From Acanthosoma haemorrhoidale (Eukaryota > Arthropoda > Insecta > Hemiptera > Acanthosomatidae), in contig OV884014.1 in assembly GCA_930367205.1 (NCBI GenBank), forward strand, positions 110,621,138 to 110,685,137: DNA of 64,000 nt, read 5' to 3'. The notes under the pieces were generated by a model. The model saw nothing but the letters and a program-made list of their open reading frames with translations, did no database searches and had not been told where the DNA came from. A program made the translations under genes and the position numbers. This document shows positions 1 to 10,873 of this stretch, in pieces. Numbering within the stretch: the stretch's first letter is position 1; every line of letters begins with the position of its first letter.

Positions 1-1069
1 TCGCAACTCGCATCTCATCAGGTACACTATCTCATCTCACCTAAATCTTCAGCTCAGTCAGGTTAGGTAATCTAAGTTCGTCCAACTGTAATTACTATCC
101 TGGAATTAAACTAGCACACAAGCTCTCGTAGGGGACTTTTCTTCTTCTTCAACAGATATCTTCTCGCCTACTCTATGTCTGCTATATATATTATCAAATG
201 AACGCCTCGTGTATTTTGTTAAAAAATATTCTATTGCATAACATAGAGTATGCATATATGTCGTAATATATATTCGTTGCCAACACCATGGTAAATCACA
301 AAGTGATTAAATTAATTAGCTACTGGATAATTTTAAAGCATTTTTTTTTTACTTTCTTGAACATTTATTTATTTTGATAAAATATTTAGTCTCTTATTGA
401 TGTAAATAAATTTAGTTGATTAAAAAACAATAATAATAGCTAAGCTACTGATTCATGGATATACTAGATTTACGCTCATCTGTTTTAACAAAATACTTCT
501 TCACCGATGATGTTACGTTTTATGTATAGATTTTGTACAATTGTTCTTAACCGCCTGTTGTAATATTGTTTGTAACGTATTCATGTATTCTATGTACGAA
601 TTACAGATAAATTGTAGAACCAGGTTCGTTTATTGATAAATAAGTTGTGTTTTAAGTATTAAGGCACCTCTACACCTGTAGCTCTTCATTAACTAAAGCC
701 CCGTCAACTACCCCTGTGGGTAAGACAACTGACAGACAACTGCCACGGGCACTCCACTGCTTAAAAGGAGCAAGTAGTCTTTTTCCATGCGGTATTTTTA
801 CTAATTCGTTTGACTTGGCTGACGCAAAATATTTATATATATATACTCGTATATATATATATTTTAATGTCTTAAATAATATAGAATTTTTTGCAATTGT
901 CCCTCGGAAATCGGTATGGTAAACAATAGTAAGGTTAGAAAAAAACAAACACTTCAACCCCTTTCGAAAAATGTTAACTCCCCCCTTCCCCACAATTAAA
1001 ATTGGACATTTTGCATTCTATAAAACTTAATGTTATTGTCATTACTATTTACTGTTTATTTGTAAGATT
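1..1069. other. No gene recognised; AT-rich spacer
   Basis: Short overlapping frames occur on both strands at 670-993 but show no recognisable motif. The TA-rich stretch at about 834-866 is self-complementary around a central ACTCGT and could form a small hairpin. Nothing else is supported. Confidence 0.6.
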
Positions 1070-1310
1070 ATAATTTGCTTATCTAGCATTAATAATAGTA
1101 ATTTAGTTGTTCATTCACACATTATGTACAGCTAACATTCATACAACATTTACATACGAAATCTGCCCCATGGCCTTCCGAAGATTCCTCCTAGTGAGGT
1201 GATGGAAAAGTCGGGGGGCAAGAAAGCAAGAGGGAAAGAGAGCCACAGACGCTCCTGCTGGCTGGCAGCGATCATTGCCAGTAGCCCATAACATATTTAT
1301 TTACAATATT
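1070..1310 (-). repeat. Diverged LINE-A-like 3' UTR remnant
   Basis: The segment follows the same order of motifs as the LINE-A 3' ends elsewhere in the window: a TTTATT start, 'ATAATTTGC', 'CATTCATACAACATTTACA', then 'GAGCCACAGACGCTC'. It is clearly more diverged than the other copies and has no coding part. I infer an old relative of the LINE-A family lying on the minus strand. Confidence 0.4.
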
Positions 1311-2853
1311 TATATCGCCAGGACACCGTTTTCGTAGAATTAAGTAAATGTTGTGTTTATACGATCAAGGACTGTAGGTTGTGAGGTTGAGGCGTTGAAT
1401 GGTTGTAGGTTTTGCTGTAGACCACACAGTCTAAATCGTTTTTAATAATTGTTTACAAGAGTCAGTTCTAAGTAAACTTGTACAAAAAGGTTGTTTAAGC
1501 CTGAGAATAAGGGTTCGACTACAGTGAGGCTTGCGCTAGGTGTGAGAGAGCCTATCGGATTTCCTGTAATATATAACAACTTGCAAAACTATTAATACTT
1601 TTTTATTTTAATGGCAAGTAAAACTACCCAACTTATAATATAAACGTTGTTTATTCATAACACCTTTTGTGCACTCGGCTCGGATAGTAAACTGTCTTTG
1701 CCCTGACGAAGTATACCATCCCTAAAGAAAAACCACCTGCGCAAATAAAAGGCATTTGCATCTAGTCGGAGAAACACTTGTCAAATCGATCACGACTCGT
1801 CCTATGGCCTTGGATGCTGATAAATTGTTAAAACTAACCGACTCTCGTTTAAAAAATAAAAAATATAAATTAAAAAAAATAATCAACACGAAATGAACTG
1901 ACAGAAAAAATGTTCCGTTGGCTTATCGTGCTATAGACAGGCATAATAATGAGGACGGGAAATATGCAAAGGATCCCGCTAATGTCATGCATAAAGTCCA
2001 ATTAATATGCAATTTCACTCATTTGACAATTATTTAGGCCTATTTGCTTCAACTTTGTTATACAATTGCGTTTACTTAATGACTTAATGACTATTTGATT
2101 TCTTGTAATGTTTTTCAATTATATCTATATCCAAAGAGTAAAAAAACAAACATAAACATTGGCATCCTATTTGAAAATATAGAACAGTCAGTAATTCGCT
2201 CAATATATTTTCAATTCTACTACTAACTAACTATAATTCAAACTAGATGAGTAATCCATTTTCAAAATAAATGGTTGACAAAAAAAACAACATAAAAATA
2301 GTCTAGGACTAGGAAGAAGAGGTTTAGATAGTACGAAACTTTATTTTCGGGAATATATTTTGAAATTATACTGTATATGGAAATTCGCTCTGAATATATA
2401 TATATAAACCTATTGGTCAGTAATTAAATTTCTGAACAGTAGTTGTTAAATTTTCACGACAAATTTATTTTTGGACAACATTTCGAGATTCCATGCATGT
2501 CTGCCATCTGGTCCTTGGCGATGAGAAAATAAAATAAGATGTTAATGAACCGTGTGGTAATCGCTAATTAACAAAAGTTAGTTAGAGAAAATTATAAACA
2601 AAGTTCTACATTCTTAGAAAAAAATTCAATCCGAATTACCTAATCTGTTTTTCATCCTTAATGTGCCGTAAGGCCTTCCAAAAGATGTCAATTTTGAAAA
2701 AATTTATGATGGTAATTAAACGTAAGTACATAATATGTCGAATCGTTCCTGCAAAGTCGTTAAACATCGGCTGAGATGCATCCTCAGTTTTTCATTGCAA
2801 CGTGTGCTGTTAACAGGCGTTTTAAAAAAACCGAATGAAACGCTTGATAAATA
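1311..2853. other. No gene recognised
   Basis: AT-rich sequence with short homopolymer runs and TA-rich tracts. I see no coding frame or repeat that I can support. Confidence 0.6.
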
Positions 2854-3771
2854 CAGTAGAATCCCGATAATTCGTATTGTCAAGGGACTGGCAGTTGGGT
2901 ACGAATTATCGGGAATACCAATTATCGTGAGTACAAAATTTAAAAACGTATTAATGCAAACATGTATGTATTAAGAAGTATGTACAATGCAATAAGGATA
3001 AAAACTCTGCAATAAACACTACTTAATACTAAACTAAACAATGCATGCAATAAAAAATATGTGCATACTTATGTTCTAGATTAAATAAACACCAATCAAA
3101 CATTTGTTCGAAAAAAATCCGTAATTTATTTTTTTGACGCAATCCTTGCAGACGGGGTATTGTCAAGAGTGTTCAGACCAAGAACTGATTTTGCTAAAAA
3201 ATGGCGCACGTTGTTCACGTATTGTTCAGCAACTTTAGCAGTAATTGTTGGTTCATCATCTTCATCGCCCTCTCTATCTTCGCCATCAACGTCTTCAGGC
3301 GGATCTAAAATTTCTTCGTCGGTTAACATCCTCACTACTGCTAGGCCGTAGTCAAAATTGACGAAAACTTCGAATGTTATGTGATTTTCATTATTCTGTG
3401 AAAGGCGATCCCATTCCAAAAGAAACTCAACATCTTGTTCTGCATCTTCTGTAAACGGAGGTTCCACTTCGGTAAACCCACAGGCACGAAAACAGTTTCT
3501 TATTCTGCTCTCGCTAACGATTTGCCATGCCTTGTCAAGATGATTTTATGAACTAGTCCAACCTCGAGTCTGTCGTTTTAGACGTGTATAAGACGTTTTA
3601 AGTGACCTCATAATTGACGAAAGTGAAGCATAAAAATAATACGAATTACCGAGGGGGATGAAATGCATTGTTTTTATACTACTTACCGGGATTTTCTCTG
3701 GGGACCGGCAAATTTGTACGAATTAGTCGGCAATACGAATAATCGGGATACGAATAATCGGGATTCCACTG
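2854..3771 (-). mobile_element. Tigger/pogo-like element, internally deleted, copy 1
   Basis: The terminal inverted repeats begin CAGTAGAATCCCGATAATTC on the left and end ATCGGGATTCCACTG on the right, with a TA on each side (2852-2853 and 3772-3773). That is the TA target duplication of the Tc1/mariner/pogo superfamily. The element is 918 bp, far below the 2-3 kb usual for an autonomous Tigger. It keeps only the transposase C-terminus, on the minus strand. The right terminal repeat contains a tandem duplication of the unit ATACGAATAATCGGG (about 3733-3762). Copies 2 (47233-48198) and 3 (52703-53600) share the ends but have different internal deletions. Confidence 0.85.
3126..3550 (-). pseudogene. 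Tigger-like transposase, C-terminal remnant
   Basis: The minus-strand frame ends at a TAA at about 3126 and stays open upstream to about 3550. It includes 'AWQIVSESRIRNCFRACGF', which matches the W..V....I.NCF..AGF signature just after the DDE domain in Tigger/jerky-type transposases. A long acidic tail follows, rich in Asp and Glu, typical of these proteins. The DDE catalytic domain and the N-terminal CENP-B-type helix-turn-helix are absent, so it cannot be active. The same tail is found in copy 3 at 53104-53340. Confidence 0.75.
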
Positions 3772-3934
3772 TACCTACATATCCTTTATTTCTATGTGCT
3801 AGATTAGTACTGGCGTCCAGGCTAGCTAGACCGGTGTTAACATTAGCATAGAATAAAAATATAATATAATAACATAAACATAGAAATATGTTTTTTAACT
3901 TTTAATATCAGTATTGATTTTTTTTTTTTTTTTT
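3772..3934. other. Short spacer
   Basis: AT-rich sequence with a T-run at about 3918-3933. No feature is recognised. Confidence 0.5.
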
Positions 3935-4325
3935 CTAAGCTCTCAAATTTGAAAAATTAAGGAATAAGTAGAAAATAAAATGGAAATCATTTGGATTAAG
4001 CAGAACCATTACCAATAACAATATACACAGATCCGAGAAATAGGAGGAGTATTTAAGAACAAAATTGAAGTGAAAAACCAGTAGCATATTTTTCAAAGAA
4101 ATCGAACGAAACTCAAACAACAATATATTTACAATGCCTAGCAATTTAAGAAGCTGTAAAATTCTGGCAATACTGTCTCATTGGAAACAAATTCTTAGCA
4201 TACACAGATCACAAACATTTAGAATACCTGAGAATAAAATCTAGAACTTACTCGACATATTAACTAACCCAGTATGATATTGAAGTAAGACACAACCCTG
4301 GAAAAAGTAATTAAAAAGACATTTT
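3935..4325 (+). pseudogene. Gypsy-type LTR retroelement RT/RNase H fragment
   Basis: Reading the plus strand with small frame changes gives, in order, a 'KALKFEKLK'-like end of the RT thumb, 'TIYTDP', 'KPVAYFSKKSNETQTT', 'YLQCLAI', 'FWQYCLIGNKFLAYTDHKHL' and 'QYDIEVRHNPGKSN'. This is the order of the RNase H domain in Gypsy-like pol (TDAS, AYFS.KL, LAIV..., G..F...TDHK.L, YDFEI.Y.PGK.N). In-frame stops interrupt it. There are no LTRs, integrase or protease. A 75-bp piece of the same region recurs at 6712-6785. It is a dead fragment. Confidence 0.7.
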
Positions 4326-4591
4326 TTATGGTTAAATAAAATAATAACCAAAGCAATAAACCATAAAGTTACTTCTATTGGTGTCCATCTTCCTCGACCT
4401 AACAACTGTAACAAACAAAAACACAAAAAGTTTATTCAACTATGTTGGATCCTTACATCGTTTCAAACCTCAGCATTTTTTACCTTTATGTAATACATAC
4501 GTGGAATATTTTTGTCCTAATTGCGGTTTTCGTTTCCAGTCATCATGTATTAAAAGAATTCAAAGAATATATTGGAGAGATAGCCTACTCG
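4326..4591. other. No gene recognised
   Basis: An open stretch at 4378-4627 gives a peptide with a C-x(8)-C-x(2)-C-x(7)-C spacing, but the frame runs straight into repeat sequence and I do not recognise it. It may be the continuation of the Gypsy fragment. Confidence 0.4.
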
Positions 4592-4634
4592 TGCAGGCTA
4601 GCCCAGTTGGTACAGCGCCCGGACTAAATTCTGC
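4592..4634 (+). repeat. tRNA-like 5' half (possible truncated SINE head)
   Basis: TAGCCCAGTTGG at 4599-4610 fits the RNA polymerase III box A consensus (TRGCNNAGTNGG). It is followed by TACAGCGCCCGGACT, which reads like a tRNA D-arm and anticodon stem. No box B follows; the sequence passes into the T-rich tail of the adjacent LINE. I infer a tRNA-derived SINE head or tRNA pseudogene cut off by the LINE insertion. Confidence 0.4.
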
Positions 4635-4639
4635 CTTTA

Positions 4640-5579
4640 AATTTTTGTTTTGCTTTTTATTATTAATTACTTGTTTTTTTGTTTTTTCTTTCATAGCCCC
4701 TTTAAATTTACAGATAATTATATATAATTATAGATCCTCAGGCGAATCTATTTACAAATTATTTTTGTATTTCCTGTAGCATCGCTACATTATATACAGG
4801 TTTTGTTATTTTATAATAAATATATAATGAATAAATGATACAAATTATACGTGACTGGACTAAACTGAGTAATAAAGGTGACGGGGCTCACCTTTTTAAT
4901 CAACCTTAAAACTAACTTACATACTAATTCTTAACCTAATTTTTCCCCGACAGTCTGTTGCCATCGATGTGGGAGGGGTGGTGGGGCGTGGTGTGGGAGT
5001 GTTAAACACTGGATTTGTCAGCTGCTGCAACGAGTCAAAAACCTTGATGTGTCTCCGGCGGATGAACACATCCACCGACGGCACACCAAGTAACGGGTGC
5101 AGGTCAGCGTTCTTTAACCTCTCGAGAGAGGTATGTCGGACCACTTTTCGCAGGATTCATTCTGGAAGTGTTGGAGACATTTGGCTGTATTGTCAGTCAA
5201 GTGGGTAAATAGCGGGGTGACACATTTATAGATCATCAGTTTGAGACGAAGCGACAGGTTAGGTGAAGTTAGCAAGTGCGATAGCCGGTAAGGCCTGTGT
5301 GGTACTTTTTCTATTTTGTTACTAAAATGAGTAGAGAAATGAAGATGCCTATCCATTTTCATACCCAAATAGTGCATTGAGAAAGCTGGTGAGTTCTCTT
5401 GTCCTCCTATACTATATGATTTTGGCAAGGATTTTTTCCCCTTTTGGAGGGAGAAGATTACGCAGTCGGTCTTCCCGGCGTTTACACTGATGTTTAACAT
5501 GCCCAGTCTGTCACTGATTACGTTACAAACTGACTCGGCCTGTGTAACAGGCGGGTGTTCTGTACTCAGATGAGCCTGA
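4640..5579 (-). mobile_element. LINE-B, 5'-truncated Jockey-like LINE, copy 1
   Basis: The T-rich stretch at about 4640-4690 is read as the poly(A) end of a minus-strand LINE. The 3' UTR follows to about 4916, and the end of ORF2 from about 4917 to 5579. The 3' UTR is repeated at 6786-7195. Only about 0.9 kb remains, so the endonuclease and the RT catalytic core are missing. A 31-bp piece of the 3' end (4698-4728) is repeated exactly at 5630-5660, just past the truncated end. Confidence 0.7.
4917..5579 (-). pseudogene. LINE-B reverse transcriptase, C-terminal part
   Basis: The frames read 'QAHLSTEHPP', 'LNISVNAGKTDCVIFS', 'MHYLGMKMDRHLHFSTHFSN' and 'RLKLMIYKCVTPLFTH', with 'NADLHPLLGVPSVDVFI' near the end. 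This matches the order in Jockey-clade RTs: N..KT..V.FS, then YLG...D..L....H, then K..LYK....P..TY, then a LH.L..IPTV-type C-terminal region. A frame change joins the segments near 5120. The FADD catalytic motif lies upstream of the truncation and is absent. Not functional. Confidence 0.65.
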
Positions 5580-5604
5580 AAACCTGTCTACTCGTACCTA
5601 ATAA

Positions 5605-5661
5605 CGTTTCTTCGATATTTTTCATGTGTCCCTTTAAATTTACAGATAATTATATATAATG
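5605..5661 (-). repeat. Short extra copy of the LINE-B 3' end
   Basis: Positions 5630-5660 repeat 4698-4728 exactly (31 bp), and the bases just before are also similar ('TTTTTCATGTG'). It lies 50 bp beyond the 5' truncation point of LINE-B copy 1. It may be a second, almost completely truncated insertion or a by-product of the first one. Confidence 0.5.
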
Positions 5662-6711
5662 TGAGATCTATACTACAACTACAAATTAAAATATAAAGTT
5701 TTTGTAATAGCCTATTCGGGATTGTGACTACATATTAAGCTGAGTAGGTTTTAATCAATTAACTTTAAAAAGTACGTTTAACGTAGTAGACCTTTTAAGG
5801 TTTATTATATATTATCGTAGATTTGACGAGGGAATAATTTTCATCATCTCCTCAGTGACGGCCATCTTTCTTTCATCTATTCTCAATTTGTCTCCCCTTT
5901 TTTCCACTTTTTTCTTGTTGCTCACTGGCGTACAGGAAACCGCTCTAATGAAAATTCTTTTTAACTCGATTCAATTTGAACCGGAGGCTCTTTGAAAATT
6001 TCTGCTTTGTGCTTCTCATTTTCTCCTTTCTTGTGCGCGTCTCGTGTCCCCTCCGCTTCTATCAGAATGTAAATTCATGATGAGAGAACTTTTTTATTTT
6101 ATGTTACATAGGCTAAATATATTTAGTTACTAGATAGATACGCCAGGGAGCCTCCTAAGCTTAAACTAAAATATACGCTTATTAATATGTAGAAAAACAT
6201 TTTTAAAAAACCCTACAACTTAAAGACTGATTCATTTCAAGTGGCCCTTTAAAGTTTTACTTAGTGATAATCTATTTATGTTTCTTTTTTCTTATTTGAT
6301 ACATAAGACTTTTTACTAATTTATTAAAGTAGTAGCTACTCTTACAATTTTCACGAAAAACTAATAACAGATAAACAAATATTTATATTTATAAATTAAG
6401 ACATAAATGGAGGATGAAAAACATAGAAAAGAAAAGTGACTTTTACCTAGGGGACCAAAAATATTTAAATAATGATGTTTTTACTTTCTTAACCCCTATT
6501 GGAATATTTTTTAAAAATGAAATTTAATTTAATTTATGTACTATAATGTAATATAAATTGAGCTGTGAATGGTTCTTTGCATTTATTGTTTTAAGCAGTT
6601 ATTATTAACCTAACATCTGTCTTTTTATTGTTAAAAATTATATAAAGCAAATAGAGACCACGTGATGGGGTTCACCTTCGGACTATGTAACAAAATAATA
6701 ATTTTTTTTCT
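5662..6711. other. No gene recognised
   Basis: AT-rich. A pyrimidine-rich block lies at 5850-6060. No coding frame or family-level repeat is supported. Confidence 0.6.
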
Positions 6712-6785
6712 TTCTCAAAGCTCTCAAATTTGAAAAATTAAAGAAAAAATAAAATGCTAATTATTTGGGATAAGTGGAACCTTAC
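6712..6785 (+). repeat. Gypsy fragment, second short copy
   Basis: The segment from AGCTCTCAAATTTGAAAAAT to TAAGTGGAACC matches 3938-4008 closely. It is followed directly by LINE-B copy 2, the same order of elements as at 3935-5579. Confidence 0.65.
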
Positions 6786-7195
6786 GGTATTTTTTTTTTT
6801 TTCATATCCCCTTGTTACAAAATTATTACAGAATTCAATATAGATTCTAGAAATGAATCTATTTACAACCGGCCATTATATTTCCTGTAGCTTGGCTACA
6901 TTTTATACAATTTCTGATTATTACACATTGTGATCCGCACTGTACAAAAGTATAATGATGTACATTATACATTAACGGGTTGAATTCATTATAAGTGATA
7001 GGGCTCACCTTATTTATCATAGGCTTAAAACTAACTTACATCTAACAATTAAATCTCCACCTAATTTTCCCCGACAGTCTGTCACCATCGATCCGGGAAG
7101 GGTGGTGGGGTCATAGTGTTAAACACTGTGTTTGTCAGGTGCTGCAACGAGTCAAAAAACTTGAATGTGTCTCCGGTGGACGAATCCTTACAGTG
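6786..7195 (-). mobile_element. LINE-B, 5'-truncated, copy 2
   Basis: A T-run at about 6787-6800 marks the poly(A) end. The following 400 bp follow LINE-B copy 1 through 'TTTCCTGTAGC', 'GGGCTCACCTT', 'CTTAAAACTAACTTACAT', 'CCCGACAGTCTGT' and 'GCTGCAACGAGTCAAAAA'. Homology ends at about 7195, so only the 3' UTR and the last codons remain. Confidence 0.7.
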
Positions 7196-8793
7196 TTTCA
7201 TTTTACTATATTTTAGTAAGTGATACAATGCAGTTTGGAGATGGTACTGTGCTTAGGTGAATTCGTTATAATTGGTGAGTGAGGATATACTCCAGAATGG
7301 CGATTCACGGGTTTATTGAGACCAGAAAAAAACATTGTGTAAACTATTTCTTTATATTTTATCTTGTATTTGAGAGACGTATTTTTGGCTCTTACGTGGC
7401 AATCAATTTTGCAATCCTTTAAGTCTTAACCAACGTCTTTATTTCCGCCTCGCCGTTTCTCAATACTTGGTCTAGCCTCCTTGGATAATTGATGTCTTAT
7501 CTTAAGTCTTAAGTTCTTTTCCCCTTGAATAGAATGCCTCGATATTTAACGTTCTGGTCTTTCAAGTGATAGCAATAGTCATAATATGAGACCGCACATA
7601 AATATTTCTATTTGAAGATAGGATCTACTTGTGATTGGTTTCAAAAAACCAATTTCCTCATGTTAAGGCACTTTCCCAATCTGTTCTGAACTTGATAAAG
7701 ACATATCCTACATATATACTTAAAAGAGGCCTGCAGTGAATCAATTTAATTTTTTTTTATACATACCAATACAATTGTCCTATGAGGTGGACAACAAATG
7801 TTCTCTATTCAAAATATTTTAAATAAGTTTTTTATATACCATTGAAAAGTTACCAATTTAGTTTACAACAAAGAATGAATAAGATAATGAAATTAAAGAT
7901 TATTCACAGTCCTGAGGTTGCCTTAATTGGCAAACGTTGACCACGTTGATGTAATAAAATATATTTGGAGATATTTAAAGGTTTTCAAAATTGTGCTTTA
8001 ACACTGAATAAATATTAATATACAGTTGTCACTTTTCGGAGACACTCTTAAAAATGTTTTTTTATTATTTATCGAAAAAGATACATAGCATCAAGTTAAT
8101 GGAGGAATACATTTGACCACTAACAAGTCAAGATTTCAGTGCATTCCATTTGCCATGCAGAGGTGATGAAATAAATTTTGATTGTGCTGCTAATGTTGAT
8201 TATTGTTGCATAAGTTGTTGACAAGCCTTATGATATACATATAGATATTTAAAAGTCCTTCGAGCCACGAGTGCACCCAGAGTCCATGAATTATTTATGT
8301 AAATAATTATGTCAATGTTTTTTTTTTTTTTAATTTTACGATTTAAATATGGATTATTTCGTACTTGTGTTTCGGTGCAAAACTAAAATGTTAATCAGTC
8401 ATTGAATAATTTTCTTTATGGAATTTTTGAATCATTTTTTTTCTCTGCTTCCATGCCGATGCTAACTAAGCCTTGAGGATCAGGTACCCAGTGTGGTAGG
8501 GTGTTAGGAAATGCAACAGTAAGGGTGCAGTTGCTAGGCCCTTGCAGTTCTGAACAACCTTAGAGACGTGGAGCAACATATTTGTTCTCAGGGAAATTCT
8601 GAAAAAGCCCTTACTAATTGAAAAAAATTTTATCTCCCATCTGCTAGCTTTTTTATTTCACATTAATGTATTCGTTTTTATCTACTATTTTTTTTTTTTA
8701 ATTTCTTCAAAGTTTGCAGTTACCGAGATAAGGTTTATTAAATCAATTAGTTCACAAATTTTTTTTTAAAGAAACTTGCTATTTCTCTTCTTC
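7196..8793. other. No gene recognised
   Basis: AT-rich spacer with several T-runs (8319-8332, 8689-8700). No motif was found that I could support. Confidence 0.6.
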
Positions 8794-9624
8794 TTTTTTT
8801 TTTTTTTTAAACAACAACTTTATTATGATAAAATTACAATCTGCCTGATTGGGCTATAAGTAATTGTGATAAATGATTTCGTTCACTACAATTTACAATT
8901 TTCATTCACTCGCTCATTCGTTCTATATATACAAACAGCCCAGAGGCTCCCCAAGTCCACATGGTTGTCACCTCCCTCGCGTGCGAAGTAGGAAGCGGAG
9001 TCTTGTGAAGTCCCCCACGCTCCTACGCCAGCCGCGTCACTGGATAAGAGCCAGCGGAGCCTGACCAAGAGCGCGAGAGCCACAGACGCTCAGGACATGA
9101 TTAGAGAAACTGGCCATTGCCAGGACTCCCACTGTCACTTATTTATAGCAGGTCACGAGGCCACTACCGTTTTAGTCTCCGAGGAGGACTATAGCGATGA
9201 GTGGTGCAGTATAATGACTGTGCTAGGGAATTAGGGTGGTTAGATAGGTTACTATGGAATTTTATGAACTTGGAAGGGATGAGTTCAAGAATGTAGGGTA
9301 TAATCAGATCATTATGAATGGTTTTGTTGCTGACGTAATAAGGGGCATTTACTATTGTTCTCAGGACTTTTGATTGAAAGGATTGGATACGCTTGATGTT
9401 CGACTTTTTTGCTGTCCCCCATAGCTCTATTCCGTATGTCCAGATTGGTTTAAGTATAACTTTGTAGATTAGTAGTTTATTTTCTATTGAGAGATGGGAT
9501 GTCCTTTGAAGTAGTTAGTACAGTCGTTCAAAGCGTCTGTTTAGTTCTTGTCTTTTTAGCCTCGTGTGTGGGTTCCATGTCAGTCTTTTATCGAGATGGA
9601 AGCCTAAATGCAGTACTGTATCAG
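8794..9624 (-). mobile_element. LINE-A (Jockey-like), 5'-truncated, copy 1
   Basis: On the minus strand the end of ORF2 is followed by a 3' UTR that ends in AATAAAGTTGTTG and a poly(A) (T15 at 8794-8808). The coding part reads 'LGFHLDKRLTWNPHTRLKR', 'LSIENKLLIYKVILKPIWTY', 'GIELWG', 'IQSFQSKVLRTIVNAPYYV' and 'YSPPRRLKR'. These are the hallmark C-terminal motifs of Jockey-clade RTs. This is the longest LINE-A copy here and serves as the reference for the others (14949, 18396, 28106, 32078 and 58900 on the minus strand; 27503 on the plus). It is truncated at 9624 within the codons for 'SDTVLHLG'. I saw no clear target-site duplication. Confidence 0.85.
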
Positions 9625-10199
9625 ACAGAATATTCTAGATTTATTGTTTAACTGGGACCAATACCATACTAAAAATATATCATTTAAACTCGATATATTT
9701 CAATACAATGTTTTATTACAATACCTTAACATCAGCAATACGTTTACAATGTTTTTCTTCTCATAAATAATTGTATAATATATACACATTAAAATGTTTG
9801 TGTTTGGGGATGTCAGTGATTTGCATACATTCATCAATGCCAAGCAGCAATTTACACAAAATTCTTCTTTTTGTTGCTTGTTCCCAAGAATTTTATTTAT
9901 TCTTGCTGTTGGAGGTGAAACCAAAAAATATAATTCATTATCAAGTTTTGAGTTAAAGAGTTATAATTAATATTATAATGAATTTCTAAACAAAATTTCC
10001 TTGATATTCTTTATACTGTACTTTTGTAATTTTAGTTATAATGCAAAGTTCACATGTACAAACAGTTGCTAAAGTCAATTCAGACTTACAGAACTATGGG
10101 AGACAGCCCATCATTCCAATCCAATGTCACGGTACCATCTTTCCTTCATCTTATTCTCTCAAGGTTTTCCAACTTTCAAATCATCTTATAATATATTTA
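9625..10199. other. No gene recognised
   Basis: AT-rich. Short frames (10041-10280 and neighbours) run into the LINE-like piece at 10200 and are not supported as genes. Confidence 0.55.
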
Positions 10200-10375
10200 T
10201 GCAGCAACAGTCATTCTTATAATCCTCCTGGTCGCCTCGGGCTATCACTGAGCGTCTGTGGCTCTCTTTATTTCGCCTAATTGTGAAGCTGTCGGAGAAG
10301 GAGCTCCGTTTCTTCCGGCCCTTCCACCAGGAATATCCCTATTGCTGAGGGAATCGCCTTGACAGGAGGGGGGTC
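10200..10375 (+). repeat. LINE-A-related 3' end, diverged
   Basis: The segment contains 'TATAATCCTCCT', then 'TGAGCGTCTGTGGCTCTC' and 'GAGGGAATCGCCTTG'. The first two match the LINE-A ORF2 end and 3' UTR on the opposite strand to most copies. The last is shared with the piece at 26700-26925. A block between the first two motifs is deleted. I infer a sister subfamily of LINE-A. Confidence 0.5.
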
Positions 10376-10794
10376 GTACATGAGTATAAATCAATTTTAA
10401 CTTCCCAATTAATAATGTTGTATTATAATAGGGCATTTGAGTGACTTTTTTTTCTAGTTAATAAATGAAATATATTACACTTGGATGGCTTAAGAAGTGG
10501 AAGTCTACCCAAAATGAAAATCCTGTATCTCCTGATGAAGTATAATCAATCATTTCCCCTGTTCCCCGGGACGATAGAGCTGGCACTAACAAGGACCCCC
10601 GGGAAATATCCCGAGGGTAAGGAACGTGAAAGAACACCACCAGCTGCTGCTGCTAAGTACAGGGAGCCAGCTGTGCCACCTCTACTTAAATATACATTTG
10701 GTCATTTGTGAGAACGGGGGGGGGGCTTAATTTAAAATAGCATTTGGTCGCTAAATGGTGGTTAGGTTATTAAATATTATATATATATATATAT
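10376..10794. other. Spacer with GC-richer patch and G10 run
   Basis: Positions 10550-10690 are GC-richer and open on the plus strand (10481-10711) but match nothing I know. A run of ten G lies at 10716-10725. Confidence 0.4.
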
Positions 10795-10872
10795 AATATT
10801 TATTACGTCAGGAGAACCCTAATATTATATATATATATATTATATTAGGGTTCTCCTGACGTAATAAATATT
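10795..10872. repeat. Perfect palindrome, 31-bp arms with TA-rich centre
   Basis: Positions 10795-10825 and 10842-10872 are exact reverse complements, separated by 16 bp of alternating TA. The arms carry TTACGTCAGGAGAACCCT and its complement. As single strand it would fold into a near-complete hairpin. No flanking duplication typical of a transposon is evident. Confidence 0.9.
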
Positions 10873-10873
10873 C

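Noticed and set aside
834..866. Palindrome as a regulatory site
   Set aside because: It is a TA-rich dinucleotide tract with a symmetric centre, expected often in such sequence.
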